NCBI GenBank assembly: GCA_028275145.1
Contig: JAQCNG010000168.1
Location: 1-16,150 of the forward strand
Reading direction: 5' to 3'
Source: Halovenus sp.
GTDB lineage: Archaea; Halobacteriota; Halobacteria; Halobacteriales; Haloarculaceae
DNA: 16,150 nt
How positions within the stretch are numbered: position 1 is the first letter of the stretch; each line of letters starts with the position of its first letter. Positions 12,988 through 16,150 of this stretch are shown one piece after another. Below the pieces are notes generated by a model, which had not been told where the DNA came from, searched no databases, and saw nothing but the letters and a program-made list of their open reading frames with translations. A program made the translations under genes and the position numbers.

Positions 12988-13812
12988 TCAGTCTGCCGCC
13001 TGCCCGGAGTCGCCGGCGTACGTGCGGGTGGCGTCGACCAGCGCCTTCCGGTACTCGCTGGTCCCGGGGTCCGGCGAGAGCGAGCGGAACAACCGGCGGA
13101 ACCTGTCGAAGTCGACCCCGGGCGCGTCGGTGGCCGCCGCGTCCGCGAGGTCGTAGATGCGGTGATCTCTGTCGACGAGGTCGTGGCGCTCGACCAGTCC
13201 GAGCGCGAACGCGGCGTTGACAGCTGTTATCTCGGGGTCCGCCGCGGGCGTCAGCCTGGCGGCCGATCCCTCGGCCTGGACGGGTTCACCGGCGCCTGCG
13301 GGTTGCTCGCTGCTGGACACCGGTGCCGGGTGGGACCACGCCGGCGGCTCTCCCGGACGGTCCGCCAGCGCCGCCGCGAGGCTCGATTCGAGAAAGGCGA
13401 CCAGTTTGTCCGCCGGCGCCACCTCGAGCCAGACGTCGTCGGCGTAGATGTCCTTCATGTGGTTCGCAATCTGGTGGCAGTGGGTGAGTTTGCGCCGCTC
13501 GACGGTCCGGCCGGCCAGCGCCAGAAAGATGGCCTCCTCGGTCGACTGGGTGTGTGAGGGGTGGTCGCGCTCGTGGTGGAGCATGTGGGCGTACTCGTGG
13601 AGGGCGAGTTCGCGTGCCATCGCGCTGGTGGCTGCCTGCCGGGAGATGGTCAGCCGGTGTCTCTCGTCGGTGTGGCTCACCCGGGTGCGCTCGTCCGGGT
13701 CGGGAACGATGTCGACGGTCACCGGTTGCTCGATGTCGCGCTCAGTCTCGAAGAGGTCACGCGCCCCGAGAAACGGGTCGGCTGGACCGGGACCGTTCAC
13801 ACGTAGGTTCAC
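12988..13812 (-). CDS. DUF5781-type HExxH putative metalloprotease (274 aa)
   Basis: The start is GTG 13810-13812, giving NLRVNGPGPADPFLGARDLF, which fits the N-terminus I recall for haloarchaeal DUF5781 proteins. The key motif is HEYAH (His72, Glu73, His76), a zinc-protease signature. STEEAIFLALAG follows about 15 residues later and offers Glu92/Glu93 as third metal ligand. Further conserved-looking blocks are RRKLTHCHQIANHMKDIYADD and DKLVAFLESSLAAAL. A Pro/Ala/Glu-rich linker (about 155-190) separates a C-terminal helical domain. There is no signal peptide or TM segment, so it is cytoplasmic. Substrate is unknown, and activity is inferred from the motif only. Confidence 0.78.
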   Translation of the reverse strand: MNLRVNGPGPADPFLGARDLFETERDIEQPVTVDIVPDPDERTRVSHTDERHRLTISRQAATSAMARELALHEYAHMLHHERDHPSHTQSTEEAIFLALAGRTVERRKLTHCHQIANHMKDIYADDVWLEVAPADKLVAFLESSLAAALADRPGEPPAWSHPAPVSSSEQPAGAGEPVQAEGSAARLTPAADPEITAVNAAFALGLVERHDLVDRDHRIYDLADAAATDAPGVDFDRFRRLFRSLSPDPGTSEYRKALVDATRTYAGDSGQAAD

Positions 13813-13879
13813 GTACTACCACACGGGCGCGGTGAGCATTACTCTTACGCGGACCTCCGGGGCGAAAGTCCATCACGGA

Positions 13880-13895
13880 ACCGCGACGTGGCGGT
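13880..13895 (-). terminator. Stem-loop after the three-TM protein gene
   Basis: On the minus strand ACCGC-CACGTC-GCGGT forms a perfect 5-bp stem about 10 bases after the stop at 13905-13907, before the DUF5781-type gene. It is not followed by a strong T run, so it is only a candidate terminator. Confidence 0.35.
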
Positions 13896-13904
13896 CTCCC
13901 GCGG

Positions 13905-14204
13905 TCACTGGAGTGTGACGTACGTCAGGAAGCCGATTGCGAGCAGTTCCAGCAGTCGCATCCCGACGACGACTCCCCCGACCAGCGGGTCCGAGGAGTA
14001 CAGCATCTCCATGCTCCTGAAGAAAAAAAACACCGCAACCAGATTCTCGACTAACAACACGGCGCTGAACCCGACGAGTCCGAGCACCATCTGCGAGCCG
14101 AACTTGCGGTAGTTCTGGAGCCACACGCCCAACAACACGACCAACAGCGTGGCGTTGAGCATCGAGAGGGCCATGCCAGCGAGTCGGAGCGCGTTTGCCT
14201 CCAT
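13905..14204 (-). CDS. Small three-TM membrane protein paired with a winged-helix regulator (99 aa)
   Basis: ATG 14202-14204 starts two bases after the stop of the winged-helix gene, so the two form an operon. Three hydrophobic segments span about residues 7-29, 38-62 and 74-97. A short basic loop (QNYRKFGSQ) lies after the first, and a charged VEN and RSMEML lie around the second. The pair of an HTH protein beginning MEKALWYL and a roughly 100-residue three-TM protein is one I recall from many haloarchaea (DUF7521-like). The membrane protein may sense an envelope signal and modulate the regulator; this is inference from the gene pairing. Confidence 0.72.
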   Translation of the reverse strand: MEANALRLAGMALSMLNATLLVVLLGVWLQNYRKFGSQMVLGLVGFSAVLLVENLVAVFFFFRSMEMLYSSDPLVGGVVVGMRLLELLAIGFLTYVTLQ

Positions 14205-14206
14205 GA

Positions 14207-14482
14207 TTACGACACCTCGCTTGCAATCCGCTCGAATGTCTCGGTGTGTGTCTCGAATCGGTCGGTCGTGAAGTACAGTTTCCCGTAGTCGTGGTCGCTT
14301 GGTTCGACGACGTCGTGTTCGACGAGCATATCCAGATGGTGCGTAATCGTGTTGTAGTCGACGTCCAGTTCGTCAGCAAGTTCGTTCGCGTTCCGGGGTC
14401 TGTCCCGGAGTTTGCGGACAATCCGAACCCTGTTTTCTCCACCTCTGCTACCGGCAAAGAGGTACCACAGGGCCTTCTCCAT
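14207..14482 (-). CDS. Winged helix-turn-helix regulator, ArsR-like (91 aa)
   Basis: I chose ATG 14480-14482, giving MEKALWYLFAGSRGGENRVR, the usual start of this haloarchaeal family. The frame extends to 14755, but that part is Ser-rich low complexity and unlike the family. The fold reads RIVRKLRDRPRNANELADEL (helix 2 region), then DVDYNTITHHLDMLVEHDVV (recognition helix and wing start), then YGKLYFTT. It should bind DNA as a dimer. No inducer-binding cysteine cluster is present. It is co-transcribed with the three-TM protein gene two bases downstream. Targets are unknown; autoregulation is possible. Confidence 0.8.
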   Translation of the reverse strand: MEKALWYLFAGSRGGENRVRIVRKLRDRPRNANELADELDVDYNTITHHLDMLVEHDVVEPSDHDYGKLYFTTDRFETHTETFERIASEVS

Positions 14483-14806
14483 GTGCTGTATAGTCGATGT
14501 AAACGGCACGCTGAAAGATATTTCGACATCGTGACTCTCCGACGAACTGTCCCGCCTGACACCAAGCGACTGCCAGTAATCGGACGACTCTGAAGGGACA
14601 GACGACTGCGCAGAACCGGGTGTCTGGCGGACGCTGGAAGAGGCGGGGAGTGGTGCTCCCGGTCGGCGGCCAGTCGATTCAGCAGTAGATGACATCACAG
14701 TTGTCTCGTATCGTCTGGAGGTGTTGGCCGTTGCCGGACACCACGCGGGCGGCATCTCGGGAGTTGTTCGTGCAGAGCCGGAGCAGTCCTCCGGTAGTCG
14801 TCTCGG
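14483..14806. other. 324-base gap upstream of the winged-helix gene: no gene recognised
   Basis: I see no convincing gene, RNA or repeat. The in-frame upstream extension of the winged-helix gene to 14755 is Ser/Pro-rich and lacks family resemblance. A/T-rich motifs at about 14500-14525, which read AAATATCT and TTTACATC on the minus strand, are plausible promoter elements for the winged-helix gene. The right part is the 3' flank of the spondin-domain gene, with no clear terminator. Confidence 0.5.
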
Positions 14807-15676
14807 TTACTGTGGTTCGAGACTCACCTCGATGACGTCGCTGGCGTCGGCGTACGCGAACGCGTCGTCGACCATCTCGAGGGGATAGACGACGCCCTCG
14901 CGTGCGCCGGCCATCGCGCCGCCGTTGTTGCCCTGCCGGGGCGCGGCTGTCGGGTCCGAGACGGGGTCGCCGTTCAGTTCCGTGCCGGCGTCCCAGAGCG
15001 CGATGTCGTCGCTCAGGTCGCCGCTGACCGGTTCGCCGTCCTCGTACAGCTCGAGTCCCTCCGACCCGGGCGAAATGAACACGTCGTTGGAGGGGACGTA
15101 CATCGACGCAAACGAGAACCGTTGGCCCGGCTCTGCCTCGACCTCGAACTCGAAGGCCCCCTCCGGCGCGATAGGCGGCGCGCCGGGCACCTCACCCATC
15201 GGGTCGTTGGGGTCTGCGACGGTTGCCGGCGGCCCGTACGCGCCGGCCGAGACGACGCCGTCGGCGTCGGGCAGTTCGTCGACGAGGCCGTCCTCGCCCT
15301 CGAAGCCGGTCGGCGGCCCGGCCTCTGCGAGCGCCTCCAGTCCAATCGAAGCGGGTTCGCCCTGCGCGAAAATCGGGTTCGAACCGGTGTGGACGGCGTA
15401 CGCGCCCGGTGTCACCCAGATTGCGCCGCCCGTCGCCGCCTCCGAGGCGTAGAAGTCCATCGGCGCGACGTTCTCGATGCGGACCGTGAACGTCGTCGTG
15501 CCGCCCATCTCGTCGCCGTTTTCGTCGCCATTCTCATCGCCATTCTGGCTCTCGTTGCCGTTCTGGCTCTCGTTGCCATTCCCGTCGTCACCGCCGCCGA
15601 GACAGCCGGCGAGCGCGAGCGCTGCTGTACCGCCTGAGATGCGGATGACGTTCCGCCGTGTACTGTTATCCGACAT
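14807..15676 (-). CDS. Tat-exported spondin-domain lipoprotein (289 aa)
   Basis: I chose ATG 15674-15676. It has AAGGTGT seven bases upstream and puts TRRNVIRI (Tat motif, Arg7-Arg8) and the lipobox LAGC (Cys25) at the correct place; the longer frame from 15751 would bury them. After Cys25 comes a Gly/Asn/Asp/Glu linker of about 32 residues with short repeats (NGNESQ, NGDE). The folded part starts with TTTFTVRIENVAPMDFY and continues with GVWA-like VTPGAYAVH, NPIFAQGEPASIGLEALAEAG and RFSFASMYVPSNDVF, which matches spondin N-type domains. The protein should be lipid-anchored outside the membrane. Spondin domains mediate matrix or surface contacts in other organisms, but the role in archaea is not established. 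It is divergent from EF-2. Confidence 0.85.
   Translation of the reverse strand: MSDNSTRRNVIRISGGTAALALAGCLGGGDDGNGNESQNGNESQNGDENGDENGDEMGGTTTFTVRIENVAPMDFYASEAATGGAIWVTPGAYAVHTGSNPIFAQGEPASIGLEALAEAGPPTGFEGEDGLVDELPDADGVVSAGAYGPPATVADPNDPMGEVPGAPPIAPEGAFEFEVEAEPGQRFSFASMYVPSNDVFISPGSEGLELYEDGEPVSGDLSDDIALWDAGTELNGDPVSDPTAAPRQGNNGGAMAGAREGVVYPLEMVDDAFAYADASDVIEVSLEPQ
15511..15580 (-). repeat. Short tandem repeats coding for the lipoprotein linker
   Basis: Two 18-bp copies (15545-15562, 15563-15580) encode NGNESQ-type units, and 12-bp NGDE units adjoin them on the left. This is low-complexity linker DNA liable to slippage in multiples of three. Confidence 0.6.
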
Positions 15677-15696
15677 ACACAGACACCTTCGACGGA

Positions 15697-15710
15697 TGCA
15701 CATATGTACA
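15697..15710 (-). promoter_or_regulatory. Imperfect palindrome over the TATA position of the spondin lipoprotein gene
   Basis: TGCACATATGTACA is a 14-bp palindrome with one mismatched pair and a perfect ACATATGT core. It lies 21-34 bases upstream of ATG 15676, where the TATA box of a short-leader transcript would be. A regulator bound here could block the promoter. Confidence 0.4.
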
Positions 15711-15854
15711 TTCTTCAAGATGTATCCGGACTCTGGGTAGACTCGGCCCAAACTCAGTTCAAATTTCGACTCGATTTCGCGGGCAAACGGGCGACTGGGA
15801 ACCCGTCGTGAAACAGCATCCTTTTGCCGCTGCTACTGATAGACAGACCTAATA

Positions 15855-16150
15855 ATGGGCCGACGAAAAAAAATTGTACAGGAGTGCGAGAGTCTGATGA
15901 ACAGTCCGGAGAACATCCGGAACATTGCTATTGCCGCTCACGTCGACCACGGCAAGACGACACTGACGGACAACCTGCTCGCGGGCGCCGGGATGATATC
16001 CAACGAGACGGCCGGCGAGCAGTTGGCGATGGACACGGAGGAGGACGAACAGGAGCGTGGCATCACAATCGACGCGGCAAACGTCTCGATGACCCACGAG
16101 TACGAGGAGACGAACCACCTCATCAACCTCATCGACACGCCGGGCCACGT
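15855..16150 (+). CDS. fusA: Archaeal translation elongation factor 2, N-terminal part (3' end outside window)
   Basis: EF-2 is the GTPase that moves the ribosome along mRNA after peptide-bond formation. ATG 15855 begins [15 protein letters not shown], the expected haloarchaeal EF-2 start. The P-loop AHVDHGKT spans residues 28-35, the switch I region has DEQERGITI, and DTPGH of switch II is the last complete motif before the edge. Only 98 codons are in the window, of a protein normally near 730 residues. No Shine-Dalgarno is evident before the ATG (ACCTAATAATG), so a leaderless or short-leader transcript is likely. The 178-base gap to the divergent lipoprotein gene holds both promoters. It is the one firm housekeeping anchor in the window. 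Confidence 0.95.
   Translation, partial: MGRRKKIVQECESLMNSPENIRNIAIAAHVDHGKTTLTDNLLAGAGMISNETAGEQLAMDTEEDEQERGITIDAANVSMTHEYEETNHLINLIDTPGH

Noticed and set aside
14483..14755. An N-terminal extension of the winged-helix regulator
   Set aside because: It is Ser/Pro-rich without resemblance to the family, whose members begin at MEKALWYL. Promoter-like A/T motifs lie inside it.

Overview
The window is chromosomal DNA of a halophilic archaeon (class Halobacteria). The coding sequence is GC-rich with G/C third positions. The predicted proteins are strongly acidic, secretion signals are of twin-arginine type (one with a lipobox), promoters are TATA-like, and the right edge carries the start of archaeal elongation factor 2. 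I cannot assign a genus from the sequence alone.

Left block (1-8093, all + strand): a cell-surface cluster. It opens with the 3' part of a large secreted protein built from 96-residue CARDB/Ig-like repeats ending in a dockerin-like pair of calcium loops. Three paralogous secreted proteins follow. Each begins with the same RR-x-F-L...GSGAF signal and a DUF1102-type domain with conserved cysteines. The three then diverge: the first has a beta-rich tail I do not recognise, the second a von Willebrand A (integrin-like) domain, the third a choice-of-anchor L domain. Each has its own AT-rich promoter-like region and an apparently long leader.

Middle block (8149-11204, - strand, convergent with the first): a multi-pass S26B/SipW-like signal peptidase with a C-terminal extracytoplasmic extension, a two-TM DUF5305-type membrane protein with a repetitive acidic tail, and a broken or minimal zinc-ribbon gene. 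A dedicated SipW-type peptidase facing three SipW-type substrates resembles the bacterial TasA/SipW and archaeal bundling-pilus systems. My main inference is that 2724-11204 is a surface-fibre or biofilm-matrix locus whose subunits carry different adhesion modules.

Right block (11328-16150): unrelated small units. These are a 62-aa zinc-ribbon protein overlapping a small multi-TM protein gene (-), a two-TM protein with a C-terminal zinc ribbon (+), a DUF5781-type HExxH protein (-), a winged-helix regulator with a three-TM partner (-), a Tat-exported spondin-domain lipoprotein (-), and the start of EF-2 (+). I saw no tRNA, rRNA, CRISPR array, transposase or integrase.
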